Assembly: GCA_900538575.1 (NCBI GenBank) | Contig: UPZA01000014.1 | Coordinates: forward strand, 1-50,026 | DNA: 50,026 nucleotides | Source: an uncultured Ruminococcus sp. | GTDB lineage: Bacteria > Bacillota > Clostridia > Oscillospirales > Ruminococcaceae | Direction: 5' to 3' | Shown here: in pieces, positions 1 through 8,778 of the stretch | Numbering within the stretch: the stretch's first letter is position 1 | Layout: every line of letters begins with the position of its first letter | The notes under the pieces: generated by a model | Seen by the model: the letters and a program-made list of their open reading frames with translations, nothing else | What the model was told of the DNA's origin: nothing | Databases searched by the model: none | Made by a program: the position numbers and the translations under genes

Positions 1-33
1 AACTGCTAAAACGATATTTGGAGGAACGCGCTG

Positions 34-288
34 ATGAATGGAACGAATTGTAATGGCAATGAGCGCGGCTTGTTACCCTACCCGGTCATTTTAGCCGCGA
101 CAAAGGGCGATCCCGACGCCATGAAAATTGTAATGCAGCACTACCAAAGCTACATAGCCCACCTGTCTATGCGAAAAATCCGTGACGAGAACGGCAATAC
201 CTATTATGGCATAGACGAGGACTTGCGCGAACGGCTGCAAGCAAAGCTCATGCAGGCTGTCCTTAGTTTCAAAATTTATAAGGACTAA
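34..288 (+). CDS. ICE helix-turn-helix (HTH_16-type) regulatory protein
   Basis: An 84-residue protein with GGAGG about 10 bases before the ATG. The core (LPYPVILAATKGDPDAM, then MQHYQSYIAHLS) is the pattern of the short HTH_16-type proteins of Tn916- and Tn1549-like conjugative elements. These resemble the first part of a sigma-70 region 2 (an amphipathic helix plus a YIAHLS-like segment) and are thought to act in regulation of element transfer. The RERLQAKLMQAVLSFKI tail is also typical. It lies upstream of the element's recombinase, as in known elements. The exact DNA target is unknown. Identification is by remembered family pattern. Confidence 0.7.
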   Translation: MNGTNCNGNERGLLPYPVILAATKGDPDAMKIVMQHYQSYIAHLSMRKIRDENGNTYYGIDEDLRERLQAKLMQAVLSFKIYKD

Positions 289-739
289 AGCCGTATTTGC
301 AAAGTGTTTCCCCTTTCCACTTTGCGCGGCTAAAGCACCTTGACAAAGAAAGCGGCGCAAGATAACGGCGGCGCAGTATAGGGTAAATCAGACACGTTCC
401 TTTTGCGCCGAGCCATGCGGCGGGTGCGCCATGACGCAATCCCGGCGGGACTTCCCCGCCCCGGATTGCCGAGCGACCAACACCGACGCCGGAAAACAGG
501 TATAGCAGCCTGTCGGCGATAACGCGCAAAATACATAATGATACTCCCTTATAGCCACAGTCCGAGCGTTAAAAGCGTCGCAGGCAATGGGTAGGGCTGC
601 GCGAGAACCACGCAGGGGTGCAATTCCCGTGAGGTTGAGAAGCGAATCGACCGTCTGATTAAAACCCATTTTCATTTGTAATAGTGTACTTGCTGTCTTT
701 CATAAGATGTAGTGTCCGCCATGTAAAGGGGGTATCTTT
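289..739. other. GC-rich untranslated region of the ICE
   Basis: About 450 bases without a convincing gene; the minus-strand open frames here look like GC-driven shadows. It contains a strong two-part hairpin at 436-469 (outer GCAATCC/GGATTGC, inner GGCGGG/CCCGCC) and several shorter inverted repeats up to about 640. This could be a structured RNA, a transfer origin or a regulatory region. The sequence does not decide between them. Confidence 0.5.
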
Positions 740-910
740 ATGACTGACAACATCACTTATCAAATTGATAAGGCAAAAATTTCAGAACAGAAAATGCAAT
801 TTAACATTATCAATCGCCGCCCAAAATATCCGGCAGGAGAAAAGGAAACCGTAAAGGCTGATATTGAAAAGCAGCTTTTTGCGGTTTTTTGTAAATATGC
901 GCGTCCATAG
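740..910 (+). CDS. Small ICE protein upstream of recombinase
   Basis: A 56-residue ORF, too short for most callers, starting at an ATG preceded by AAAGGGGG at about 9 bases. The protein begins MTDNITYQIDKAKISEQ and is hydrophilic and mildly basic. It has no recognised domain. Its place between the element's regulatory gene and its recombinase is where small conserved ICE proteins of unknown role, and excisionase-like factors, are usually found. Function is not assigned. Confidence 0.6.
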   Translation: MTDNITYQIDKAKISEQKMQFNIINRRPKYPAGEKETVKADIEKQLFAVFCKYARP

Positions 911-912
911 AA

Positions 913-941
913 TTGAGAACTGGCGGGGGACGTGGTATAAT
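913..941 (+). promoter_or_regulatory. Probable sigma-A promoter of ICE recombinase
   Basis: TTGAGA, a 17-bp spacer and TATAAT, ending 46 bases before the recombinase start. It begins just after the stop codon of the preceding small ORF. Confidence 0.7.
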
Positions 942-987
942 ATGAATGTGGGCGGCTCAATTCAATACATCGTTATGGAGGTAAACG

Positions 988-2499
988 ATGTATGACGCAC
1001 TTTATACCCGCCAGTCGGTAGAAAAAGTAGACAGTATATCCATTGAAAGCCAGCTTGAATATTGCAAGTACGAAACGCGCGGCAATCCGTATAAAGAGTA
1101 TATAGACCGGGGATATAGCGGTAAAAACACAAACCGCCCCGCCTTTGAGGAAATGCTTGAGGACATTAAGCAGGGTAAAATCTCAAGGGTAATCGTCTAT
1201 AAGTTGGACCGTATCAGTCGTTCTATTTTGGATTTTGCAAACATGATGGACATATTCCAAAAGTACAATGTGGAGTTTGTTTCATCAACAGAACGATTTG
1301 ACACTTCAACGCCTATCGGACGCGCCATGCTGAATATCTGTATCGTATTTGCACAGTTGGAACGTGAAACAATCCAAAAGCGCGTTACTGACGCATACTA
1401 CTCACGTTGCAAGCGCGGTTTTTATATGGGCGGGCGTATTCCTTACGGATTTGCAAAGACGGAAACCGTCATTGACGGGATAAAAACGTCTATGTATGTG
1501 CCTGTCCCGGAAGAAGCCGAGCAAATGCGCCTTATGTACGCTCTGTATTCTAACCCAGAAAATTCATTAGGGGATATTATCAATTACTTTAATGAACATG
1601 GAATAGAGCATTTACGGGGTGGTATGTGGAGTACAGCAAGAATTAGTGATATGCTCCGTAATCCTGTATATGTGAAAGCAGACGCAGATGTGTACGACTT
1701 TTTCAAGGCGCAGGGGGCAAATGTAATCAATCCCGTATCTGACTTCACAGGCTACAATGCCTGCTATCTGTATAAGGGTACGGTATCGACGACACGCAAG
1801 CAATGTGATTTGACCGATAAGGAAATTGTACTTGCGCCCCATGAGGGAATTGTATCATCACGCGATTGGATAAAATGCAGGGTACGCTGTCTAAACAACA
1901 GACAATCAACAAGAACCTGTAAACCGAAAAACTCATGGCTTGTAGGGAAAGTAAAATGTGGTAAATGCGGTTACGGTTTGACGATTGCAAAGGCAAATAC
2001 GAAATGGCACAGATATTTTATTTGTGCTACGGCACTTGCCACCAAAAAGGCAAAGTGTACAGGTACAGGCGGTACAATTTATGCCGACGTACTGGAAGAA
2101 TATATGCTGAACGCAATCCGGGAACGGTTAGCCGAGTTTACAACTCTCTCTAAGCAGGAAGAAGCCCATACAAGCCCTAAAATCAATGAGAACAAAATCC
2201 GCTTGGCTGAAATCGACAAGGCAATAGAGGATTTATTATCAAAGGTAGTTGGCGCAAATGCTATCCTAATGGAGTACATAAACAACAAGGTAGAAACATT
2301 GGACGCAGAGCGACGGAAACTTCAAGAAGAAAATCTATCTCTTACCTATCAGCCGGATAACAACTCTTTGAGCGTTATATCCGACCATGTTCAGAAATGG
2401 GAGGAAACAACCTTTGAAGATAAGCAAGCCGTTGTTGACGCTCTTATCAAAGTCATTACCATAGCGGACGGAAACATTGAAATCACATGGAATATATGA
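988..2499 (+). CDS. Large serine recombinase of the ICE
   Basis: A 503-residue large serine recombinase, the expected integrase/excisionase of the element. The resolvase domain begins at residue 1: the nucleophile is probably Ser10 in YTRQS, followed by SISIESQ, GYSGKNTNRPAF, VYKLDRISRS and the arginine-rich catalytic region. The recombinase domain follows from about residue 150 (GRIPYGF). A zinc ribbon (CGKCG, with later Cys residues in FICAT and KCTGTGG) lies near residues 325-365, then a coiled-coil stretch to the C-terminus. Such enzymes join short attP and attB sites by a 2-bp staggered cut. The start ATG follows GGAGG. It is a different protein from the recombinase at 18320 and belongs to a different element. 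Confidence 0.93.
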   Translation: MYDALYTRQSVEKVDSISIESQLEYCKYETRGNPYKEYIDRGYSGKNTNRPAFEEMLEDIKQGKISRVIVYKLDRISRSILDFANMMDIFQKYNVEFVSSTERFDTSTPIGRAMLNICIVFAQLERETIQKRVTDAYYSRCKRGFYMGGRIPYGFAKTETVIDGIKTSMYVPVPEEAEQMRLMYALYSNPENSLGDIINYFNEHGIEHLRGGMWSTARISDMLRNPVYVKADADVYDFFKAQGANVINPVSDFTGYNACYLYKGTVSTTRKQCDLTDKEIVLAPHEGIVSSRDWIKCRVRCLNNRQSTRTCKPKNSWLVGKVKCGKCGYGLTIAKANTKWHRYFICATALATKKAKCTGTGGTIYADVLEEYMLNAIRERLAEFTTLSKQEEAHTSPKINENKIRLAEIDKAIEDLLSKVVGANAILMEYINNKVETLDAERRKLQEENLSLTYQPDNNSLSVISDHVQKWEETTFEDKQAVVDALIKVITIADGNIEITWNI

Positions 2500-2700
2500 C
2501 GCTTTATACAGCGTCGTTTTTAAGGATAAATTTACTTGTATCTTCCCGTTTCGGCGAAGGGTTAAGAATAACACAGGATAATCTAAATTCCCGTAATTTT
2601 TATGCATGTAATCCTTCATTTGATAAGAATTGCGGAAGAAACTGCCGTAGAAGAATGAATCAATAATACGGTTTTTTGAATTTCTGTTTCGATAGATAAA
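2500..2700. other. ICE-chromosome junction region
   Basis: About 260 bases separate the recombinase stop from the next gene. Right after the stop there is a short hairpin (GACGC tttatacag GCGTC at 2499-2517). One plus-strand frame stays open and ends at 2666 with a Cys-containing tail (FYACNPSFDKNCGRNC). It could be the 3-prime remnant of the gene the ICE entered, but this is weak. No other gene is visible. Confidence 0.35.
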
Positions 2701-2701
2701 T

Positions 2702-2736
2702 AAAACTGATTTCGTTATTTAAACGAAATCAGTTTT
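2702..2736. terminator. Bidirectional hairpin terminator
   Basis: A perfect 15-bp inverted repeat (arm AAAACTGATTTCGTT) with a 5-base loop, AT-rich at both feet. It lies 25 bases past the stop of the minus-strand DM9 gene and most likely ends that transcript. It may also block read-through from the ICE. Confidence 0.8.
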
Positions 2737-2760
2737 AAGTTTTGTATTAAATTCAGGATA

Positions 2761-3177
2761 TTAATCTGCGACAAGTACTTCATAATCTGAAAGTTCCCAT
2801 TCCTTGCCGGCATATGGGATACAAATACCTTTTGCCAAATGAGTTCCTACCTTACCAGTAATAATCATACCTTCATATTCAGTTCTTCCTATGTAAAGCA
2901 ATTTTCCATCAGCTTCTCTTCCTGCGAGAATGGCGCCGTCCGGTATCTGATGATTGTTACACTTTACCCACTTGACATTACCAATATAATATTCGAAATC
3001 TTTAACACCGTATTCTTTTCCTCCGTAAGATACATAGCATCCGAAATTATCGACAAACTTACACGGATGAATACCGCCTTCAAACTCTGTACGTGCAATA
3101 AATACACCGTTTTTATTTTCGTATCCTGCCATTGGCGCGTCTAATGGTCTGATGGTTCCTTGAGCCTTTTTCCACAT
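2761..3177 (-). CDS. DM9-repeat (DUF3421-like) protein
   Basis: A 138-residue protein built of two similar halves, each with a GxIxAGRE/FIARTE core followed by (Y/F)IGRTEYEG or EFEGG and a Y(G/A)GKE(Y/W) strand. This is the DM9 (DUF3421) repeat, known from insect and bivalve proteins and scattered in Firmicutes. DM9 proteins in animals bind mannose; the bacterial role is unknown. There is no signal peptide, so it is probably cytoplasmic. GGAGG lies 8 bases before the ATG. It is a stand-alone gene, with a terminator just after it and a TATAAT-like box (3216-3221) upstream on its strand. Confidence 0.75.
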   Translation of the reverse strand: MWKKAQGTIRPLDAPMAGYENKNGVFIARTEFEGGIHPCKFVDNFGCYVSYGGKEYGVKDFEYYIGNVKWVKCNNHQIPDGAILAGREADGKLLYIGRTEYEGMIITGKVGTHLAKGICIPYAGKEWELSDYEVLVAD

Positions 3178-3316
3178 AATTTTATCCTCCGGTGATTAAA
3201 TTTAATCAATAAATGATTATATCTACATTTTACCATAAATACCGACAAATTGGCGTACAAATTGTTAATAAAATATGGACAAAATGTAAATTAACAGAAA
3301 ATACCTTTATATATTA

Positions 3317-4501
3317 CTATTTTAAAATTTCAATCGCTTTTTGCAGCTGAGTATCTTCATTTTCCGGTATATCATCGGATTGATTTTCGGAATATTTATC
3401 AGGAAGCGCCGTTTCATAATCTGGTTTTAAGCCTACTCCGTGGTAACATTCTGAGTTAACCGTTCTGTATTTTGCGACAGTAAGCTTGAGTCCGCCGCCG
3501 TTATCTAAGTTATATGTGTTTTGCATTATACCCTTGCCGAAGGTATTTTGACCTACTAATACAGCTTTTCCGAAATCTCTTAATGCCGCTGCAAATAATT
3601 CTGCTGCGCTTGCCGAATATTCATTTACAAGAACTGCCATTGGAAGATCTAATTCTATTTTGTCAGATTTGCATATAACTTCGGTGCTTCCGTCTTTAAA
3701 TTCGGCAATAGCAATATCTCCCTCCGGCAACAGCGGATCAAGGCAGTCTGAACATGCCGATACCAATCCTCCGCCGTTATTTCTTACATCAAAAATAATA
3801 GCGGAAGCATTATTTTCAAGACATTTTTTGAGTTCGATGTTAAACTGATGCGAGGTGTTTTCCTTAAATCCCGTGATTTTAATATAAGCTATATTATTTT
3901 CCAGCATACGGCTTGTTACTGTTTCAGTCGTTATTTCTTCACGCTTCATTTTAAACGAAATCTCTTCATCTCCGCGTTTTACCGCTATATTTACTTCAGT
4001 TCCTGCTTTTCCTCTTACAAGATTTACAGCGTCCGAATATTCCATTTCATTAACGTTTTTTCCGTCAACTTCAATAATAATGTCGTTGATTTTTAATCCG
4101 GCTTTCTCGGCAGGTCCTTTTTCTGCAATTTCAACGATTTTTATTTCATTATTATCACCTTTATTAACTGTAATACCTATACCGGTAATAGAGCCTTTAG
4201 CGTCAATAAGATTCTGTTCATATTCATCAGGAGTCATATAAGCGGAATATTTATCATCAAGAGCGCTTACCATTCCCTTAAGAGCTTGATCTACTATTAT
4301 TTCCTCGTCATAGCTGCCGTAATAATATTCGTCTATATATTGGTCTACAGTGTAGATATCTTCAATAGATTTTGCTTTCTTTCTTAGTGTGGCAACACTG
4401 TCGCTGCATATCTGGAATGCCCAGAAAGAGGTAACTGAAAATGTTAGAAGTGCGGCTGCGCCGGCTATTAATGCCGCTGATTTGACACTGATTTTTTTCA
4501 C
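3317..4501 (-). CDS. S41 family C-terminal processing peptidase (CtpA-like)
   Basis: A membrane-anchored serine protease of the S41/CtpA family, acting outside the membrane. After a short basic start there is one membrane segment (AALIAGAAALLTFSVTSFWAF). A PDZ domain follows (GITVNKGD...EKGPAEKAGLKINDIIIEVDGK), then the peptidase domain with the catalytic serine in NEYSASAAELFAAAL and the lysine in GKGIMQ. The start is placed at GTG 4501 (product begins MKKISVKSAALI) with AAAGGTG upstream. A longer frame to 4570 begins inside a terminator hairpin and is not credible. The M23 peptidase and ftsEX lie just upstream on the same strand, a common envelope-remodelling neighbourhood. Confidence 0.88.
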   Translation of the reverse strand: MKKISVKSAALIAGAAALLTFSVTSFWAFQICSDSVATLRKKAKSIEDIYTVDQYIDEYYYGSYDEEIIVDQALKGMVSALDDKYSAYMTPDEYEQNLIDAKGSITGIGITVNKGDNNEIKIVEIAEKGPAEKAGLKINDIIIEVDGKNVNEMEYSDAVNLVRGKAGTEVNIAVKRGDEEISFKMKREEITTETVTSRMLENNIAYIKITGFKENTSHQFNIELKKCLENNASAIIFDVRNNGGGLVSACSDCLDPLLPEGDIAIAEFKDGSTEVICKSDKIELDLPMAVLVNEYSASAAELFAAALRDFGKAVLVGQNTFGKGIMQNTYNLDNGGGLKLTVAKYRTVNSECYHGVGLKPDYETALPDKYSENQSDDIPENEDTQLQKAIEILK

Positions 4502-4555
4502 AGATATTACACACCTTTCTAATATATCATATAAATTTTTGTTTTCATTGCGAAC

Positions 4556-4592
4556 TATAAAACAGGGCAAGATCGTCTTGCCCTGTTTTATA
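4556..4592 (-). terminator. Intrinsic terminator after M23 peptidase gene
   Basis: A 15-bp perfect inverted repeat (arm TAAAACAGGGCAAGA, loop TCG) lies 20 bases after the M23 stop codon and followed on the minus strand by a T-rich tract. It separates the ftsEX-M23 operon from the S41 gene. Confidence 0.85.
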
Positions 4593-4611
4593 TAATATGT
4601 ATAGCTTCTTA

Positions 4612-5994
4612 TTAATATAAATAACCGGTAGGATCAACCGTCGAGCCGTTTATTCTTACTTCAAAATGGCAGTGAAAACCGGTAGACCAGCCCGTGCTTC
4701 CCACAGAACCTATGGCTTCGCCTCTTGAAACCGATTGTCCGACAGATACATATACGTCGGCGCAGTGACCGTATAAAGTAGAAATTCCGTTTCCGTGATC
4801 GATCATCACATAATTTCCATAACCGCCGTTACAGCCGCAGCTGCTGTCCTTGCCGTAGTTATGAGTACATCCTGTTTTTACTAATACTACAGTACCGCTT
4901 TCAGCCGCCGTTACAGTTGCGCCTGATATACCGCCTCCGGCAATATCAATTCCGGCGTGAAGCGATCCCCACCTGTAGCCGTATCCGCTTGAAATACTGT
5001 AGAATCCCGGTACAGGCCAGCCTAATGAGCCGTTGTAGCTTCCTCCGCCTGTTGAGCCGGAGATTTCTCCGTCGCCGGATTGATCTCCTCCGCCTCCGAT
5101 AGCGCTGCTGTCTGAACTGCCGTTGTCTTCCTGCTGCTGTTGTCTTTCAAGTTCCGCCGCAGCCTCTTCTTCTGCTTTTCGCCTTGCTATTTCATTAATT
5201 TCTTCAATTTCATTGTCCATAGCCTCGTTATCAGCTTTAAGAGACTCTATATCGCGCTGTCTTGATTCCATATCGGCTTCTTTGCGATCTATATAATCCT
5301 GTGTTTCCGCATAATCCTCATTGAGCTGTTTGATTTGTTCATTAAGCTCCTTTTTATTTGCTTCCTGTTCCTTCAGATCAGCGTCAAGCTCTGTTTTTTC
5401 AATATCAAGCTGAGCCTGGGCCTCTTCAAACTGCTGGAGCTGTGTCATAAGAGAATCTATAAGCTCATCGTCATGCTTGGCCACCTGGGAAATAAGCTCT
5501 ATTTTGGACAGCATGTCATAAAAATCGGTAGCTCCTACAAGCGCTGAGGCGAGACTGTCGTTACCGGAAACATACATAGCCCTTAAACGATCCTTAAAAA
5601 GCTCCATTCCTTCATTTATATCAGTTTCCTTATTGGAAATATCAATTTCAAGCTGTTTGATTTTTTCTTCTTTTTCATTGATTTTATTATTTAGGTCGTT
5701 TATTATTGTATTTATATTATCAATATTTTCATTCTGTAAATCAATCTTTTTCTGAAGCTGCTGTTGAATAGCCTCCTGATCTGCAATGTCGCTGTTAAGG
5801 CTGTCAAGCTCTTTCTGGATTTTTTCGATTTCTGCTTCATTTTCAGCCTTTTCAGATTCCAGGTCAGAAATAGTCTTTGCCTCGGATTTCAAAGGGCTGC
5901 TGTAATTAACATATGTTAAACTTCCGGCTGTAATAATAGCGCAAAGAACCAGCGCCGTTACCTTAAGCTTATTTTTTCCAAATGAAATGTTCAT
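4612..5994 (-). CDS. Coiled-coil M23 peptidase (EnvC/murein hydrolase-activator-like)
   Basis: A 460-residue secreted cell wall protein. An N-terminal signal or anchor segment (KVTALVLCAIITAGSLTYV) is followed by about 240 residues of charged coiled coil, then a Ser/Gly-rich linker (about 290-325), then an M23 LytM domain. The LytM zinc and catalytic motifs are complete: HAGID, and HCHFE near the C-terminus. This is the domain order of EnvC and of Gram-positive FtsEX-dependent peptidases such as PcsB-like proteins. It lies 55 bp downstream of ftsX on the same strand, so it is the likely hydrolase or activator controlled by FtsEX at division. Confidence 0.9.
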   Translation of the reverse strand: MNISFGKNKLKVTALVLCAIITAGSLTYVNYSSPLKSEAKTISDLESEKAENEAEIEKIQKELDSLNSDIADQEAIQQQLQKKIDLQNENIDNINTIINDLNNKINEKEEKIKQLEIDISNKETDINEGMELFKDRLRAMYVSGNDSLASALVGATDFYDMLSKIELISQVAKHDDELIDSLMTQLQQFEEAQAQLDIEKTELDADLKEQEANKKELNEQIKQLNEDYAETQDYIDRKEADMESRQRDIESLKADNEAMDNEIEEINEIARRKAEEEAAAELERQQQQEDNGSSDSSAIGGGGDQSGDGEISGSTGGGSYNGSLGWPVPGFYSISSGYGYRWGSLHAGIDIAGGGISGATVTAAESGTVVLVKTGCTHNYGKDSSCGCNGGYGNYVMIDHGNGISTLYGHCADVYVSVGQSVSRGEAIGSVGSTGWSTGFHCHFEVRINGSTVDPTGYLY

Positions 5995-6049
5995 AATTTT
6001 CGTCGTCTTACCGACTTAAACACCACCAATCTTAAATTTCGCAATATTT

Positions 6050-6955
6050 TTATACGTTCAGATGCTTTCTTGTACTGAGCACGCTTCCTAAAGCTCCGAC
6101 AAATGCTCCGGCAAGAATATATGATAAAGCAACCTTTAACACTATGTCGCTGAATGAAACGATACTTCCCATTCCGATTATATTTAGAATGTTCACTTCG
6201 TTTGTCAGAAGATCAACGACTGCGTCATAACCGAGCCATGTTATGACTGTTGCCGCAATACCTGCAGCCATTCCCGTTATCATACCCTCGACAAAGAATG
6301 GGATACGTATAAACGTATTGGTCGCTCCTACATATTTCATAATGCTTATTTCATTTCTTCTCGCAAATACGCTTGCTTTGGTTGTATTTGAAATAATAAC
6401 CATAGATACTATAGCAAGCGCTATAATGATCGCAGATGCGACAAGAGTTATAATTTTTTTCATCTCCGTAAGAATATTAACAAAATCATATGGCGCTCTT
6501 ATTGAATATATATGATCTAATTCGTTAATAAGAGTAACTGTTTCGGACGTCAGGGAAATATCCTTTATCTTTATTCTGAAGGAATCCACAAGAGGATTAT
6601 CGTCGCCCAGCGAGTCGAAAAGCTCCTCATATTCACTCATGCTTTTCTTCATATCTTCAAAGGCGTCGTCCTTTGAATAAAATCTGACTTCGTCGATATT
6701 ATCAATTTGCTTTAGAAGTACTTCAGTCTCCATGGTTTGCGCGGGGGTAATATTTTCGTCTAGAAAGACGATTACTTCGTTTTTGTTCTCAATTCCTCCT
6801 ATTATGGAGTTAATATTGATATAAAAAAGAATTGATAAACCAACCAGCAGAAGAGAAACAAGGAGAACGCAGAAGGACGCGAACGCCATCATTCTATTTT
6901 TCCAAACGTTATCAAATCCCTGTCTTGTCAGATACCTTACACCGCTAAGCTTCAT
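6050..6955 (-). CDS. ftsX: Cell division protein FtsX
   Basis: A 301-residue polytopic membrane protein and partner of the FtsE ATPase. It has the FtsX fold: a cytoplasmic N-terminus (GVRYLTRQGFDNVWKNRMM), a first membrane helix (FASFCVLLVSLLLVGLSILFY), an external loop with a KNEVIVFLDENI strand, then three helices. The start is ATG 6955 because GGAGG sits 7 bases upstream; a longer frame would start at a TTG inside that site. The gene overlaps ftsE by 11 bp, which suggests translational coupling. The complex passes the ATPase signal to a peptidoglycan hydrolase, here probably the downstream M23 protein. Confidence 0.94.
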   Translation of the reverse strand: MKLSGVRYLTRQGFDNVWKNRMMAFASFCVLLVSLLLVGLSILFYININSIIGGIENKNEVIVFLDENITPAQTMETEVLLKQIDNIDEVRFYSKDDAFEDMKKSMSEYEELFDSLGDDNPLVDSFRIKIKDISLTSETVTLINELDHIYSIRAPYDFVNILTEMKKIITLVASAIIIALAIVSMVIISNTTKASVFARRNEISIMKYVGATNTFIRIPFFVEGMITGMAAGIAATVITWLGYDAVVDLLTNEVNILNIIGMGSIVSFSDIVLKVALSYILAGAFVGALGSVLSTRKHLNV

Positions 6956-7628
6956 TATTGCCTCCAATCACTTCATCAAAGACAATTTCACCGGCGTCGA
7001 TATTTATTATCCTCCCGCCGAAATGACGTACAAGGTCATGCTCATGGGTAACCATAAGGATAGTTGTGCCGCATTCATTTATGCCCTTCAGAAGGTCTAC
7101 TATTTCATAGGACAGCTCCGGATCTATATTTCCCGTAGGCTCGTCGGCAATAATGAGCTGAGGGTCGTTTACAAGCGCTCTTGCAATAGCGACACGCTGC
7201 TGTTCTCCGCCGGAAAGCTGGTTTGGATAAGAATTTGACTTGTCCTGTAATCCCACCAGACTTATTACATATGGAACGCGTTTGCGTATGTATTTTCTCG
7301 GAGCGTCAATTACTCTCAGAACAAACGCGATATTTTCATAAACAGTCATTGACGGAATAAGCCTGAAATCCTGAAAGACGAAACCGATAGTACGCCTGAA
7401 AGAAGGGATTTTTTTTCTTTTCAAGTTGCTGAGATTATAGTTATTAACCATAACCACACCGTTCGTAGCGTCTATCTCCTTTAAAATGAGCTTGATCAGC
7501 GTACTTTTTCCGGCGCCGGACGATCCGACGACAAATGCGAATTCGCCGTCGTTAATCTTAAGACTTACGTTGTTGAGCGCGTCAACGCCGGTTGAATATG
7601 TGACTGATACATTCTTGAGTTCTACCAA
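6945..7628 (-). CDS. ftsE: Cell division ATP-binding protein FtsE
   Basis: An ABC ATPase of the FtsEX complex. It has Walker A GSSGAGKST near residue 36, the signature LSGGEQQRVAIARAL and Walker B LIIADEPTGNID, followed by a TTILMVTHEHDLV switch region. It probably starts at TTG 7628 (product MVELKNVSVTY, matching the usual MIELKNVS start) because AAGGAAGG lies 8 bases before it. The GTG at 7637 directly abuts that ribosome site. It is the first gene of ftsE-ftsX-M23, downstream of the cdaR-like gene. Confidence 0.94.
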   Translation of the reverse strand: MVELKNVSVTYSTGVDALNNVSLKINDGEFAFVVGSSGAGKSTLIKLILKEIDATNGVVMVNNYNLSNLKRKKIPSFRRTIGFVFQDFRLIPSMTVYENIAFVLRVIDAPRKYIRKRVPYVISLVGLQDKSNSYPNQLSGGEQQRVAIARALVNDPQLIIADEPTGNIDPELSYEIVDLLKGINECGTTILMVTHEHDLVRHFGGRIINIDAGEIVFDEVIGGNNEA

Positions 7629-7692
7629 AAGGGACACCTTCCTTTAGCCGATAATCCGGCATAAATTGTTTTGTCCGATCCTGCGCTTATAT

Positions 7693-8778
7693 TTAGAATT
7701 TAACCGGATTAGCCGATAAATATTTTTTTACCATCAGAGCAATTTTGAATATAATCGCATGATCGAATTCTCTCAGATCGAGTCCTGTCAGCTTTTTGAT
7801 CTTTTCAAGTCTGTAAACCAGGGTGTTTCGGTGAACAAAAAGTTTTCTTGAAGTTTCTGAAACATTGAGGTTGTTTTCAAAAAACTTCTGGATAGTAAAC
7901 AGGGTTTCATGATCAAGAGATTCTATACTTCCTTTTTTGAATACTTCATGAAGGAAAGTTTCGCAGAGAGTTGTCGGCAGATGATAAATAAGTCTTGCAA
8001 TTCCGAGATTGTCGTAGCTTACTATATTTTTGTCCGTATCGAAAACCTTTCCGACCTCCAAAGCCATCTGCGCTTCTTTGAATGAGCGGGCAAGCTCCTT
8101 TACGCCTATAACGGACGTACCGATTCCTACGTTTACCCTTGTGTAAAACTCGCTGCTGAGCGTGTCGGATATTGAGCGTGCAAGCTTTTCAAGGTCCTTG
8201 GAATCAACCGAGCTTTTGATTTCCTTGACAAGAACAATATCGCTTTCAGTGATGTTGAAAACAAAGTCCTTGTTTTTGTCCGGGAAAAGGTTCTGAATAA
8301 CGTCATATGCGGAAATATCGTTCGCTGAAACGATTCTGATAAGAAAAACCACTCTGCTTATTTCAGCGTTGAAGTGAAGCTCTCTGGCCTTGATCACGAT
8401 ATCTCCGGGAAGAACATTGTCCAGAACTACATTTTTGATAAAATTATTTCTGTCGTATTTTTCGTCGTAATATTGTTTTATGTTCGACAGGCTGATCGCC
8501 ATTATTGTGGCGTATTTAGCAGCGTTGTCGTCTACTCCTTCTATAAAAACCGCATATTCCGGCTTTACTCTTGAGCCGAACGGTTTATAGGTGTATCCGT
8601 CTCTAATAAAAATATCATGAGAATCGTTTAAGTCTAGGGAAACAAATTCGTTTGTCGTGCCGACTTTGGTTAAATCGCTGCATGCGATAATAGTAGCGGT
8701 TTCGTCGACAACTCCGATAACGGCGTTTACAGCATCTCTCATTTGATGCACAAGACCTTGAAATAATCTGTTAGACAT
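7693..8778 (-). CDS. CdaR/PucR-family transcriptional regulator
   Basis: A 361-residue regulator. The N-terminal half resembles the putative sugar-diacid-recognition domain of CdaR (GLVHQMRDAVNAVIGVVDETATIIACSD). A middle GGDEF-like degenerate region contains VNVGIGTSVIGVKELARSFKEAQMAL. The C-terminus is a PucR-type helix-turn-helix (NLNVSETSRKLFVHRNTLVYRLEKIKKLTGLDL). In enteric bacteria CdaR controls glucarate and glycerate use; here no such enzymes are adjacent, so the effector is unknown. AGGAAGG precedes the ATG. The gene lies between argS and ftsE on the same strand. Confidence 0.85.
   Translation of the reverse strand: MSNRLFQGLVHQMRDAVNAVIGVVDETATIIACSDLTKVGTTNEFVSLDLNDSHDIFIRDGYTYKPFGSRVKPEYAVFIEGVDDNAAKYATIMAISLSNIKQYYDEKYDRNNFIKNVVLDNVLPGDIVIKARELHFNAEISRVVFLIRIVSANDISAYDVIQNLFPDKNKDFVFNITESDIVLVKEIKSSVDSKDLEKLARSISDTLSSEFYTRVNVGIGTSVIGVKELARSFKEAQMALEVGKVFDTDKNIVSYDNLGIARLIYHLPTTLCETFLHEVFKKGSIESLDHETLFTIQKFFENNLNVSETSRKLFVHRNTLVYRLEKIKKLTGLDLREFDHAIIFKIALMVKKYLSANPVKF

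Larger units (their letters stand above)
1..2510 (+). mobile_element. One end of an integrative conjugative element (partial)
   Basis: The first 2.5 kb carry a short regulatory-type protein of conjugative elements, a long GC-rich untranslated stretch, a 56-codon ORF and a large serine recombinase, in the order usual at the integrase end of Firmicutes ICEs. Base composition is visibly richer in GC than the flanking chromosome until the recombinase. The other end is outside the window, so the attachment site and the exact junction (somewhere just after 2499) cannot be fixed from this sequence alone. Confidence 0.75.

Noticed and set aside
388..675. Minus-strand frames in the ICE leader region
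   Set aside because: Composition follows GC-rich bias, there are no good ribosome sites and no family pattern.
4502..4570. Longer N-terminus of the S41 peptidase from ATG 4570
   Set aside because: The added codons lie in the terminator hairpin of the upstream gene; GTG 4501 has a ribosome site and gives a normal membrane-anchored start.
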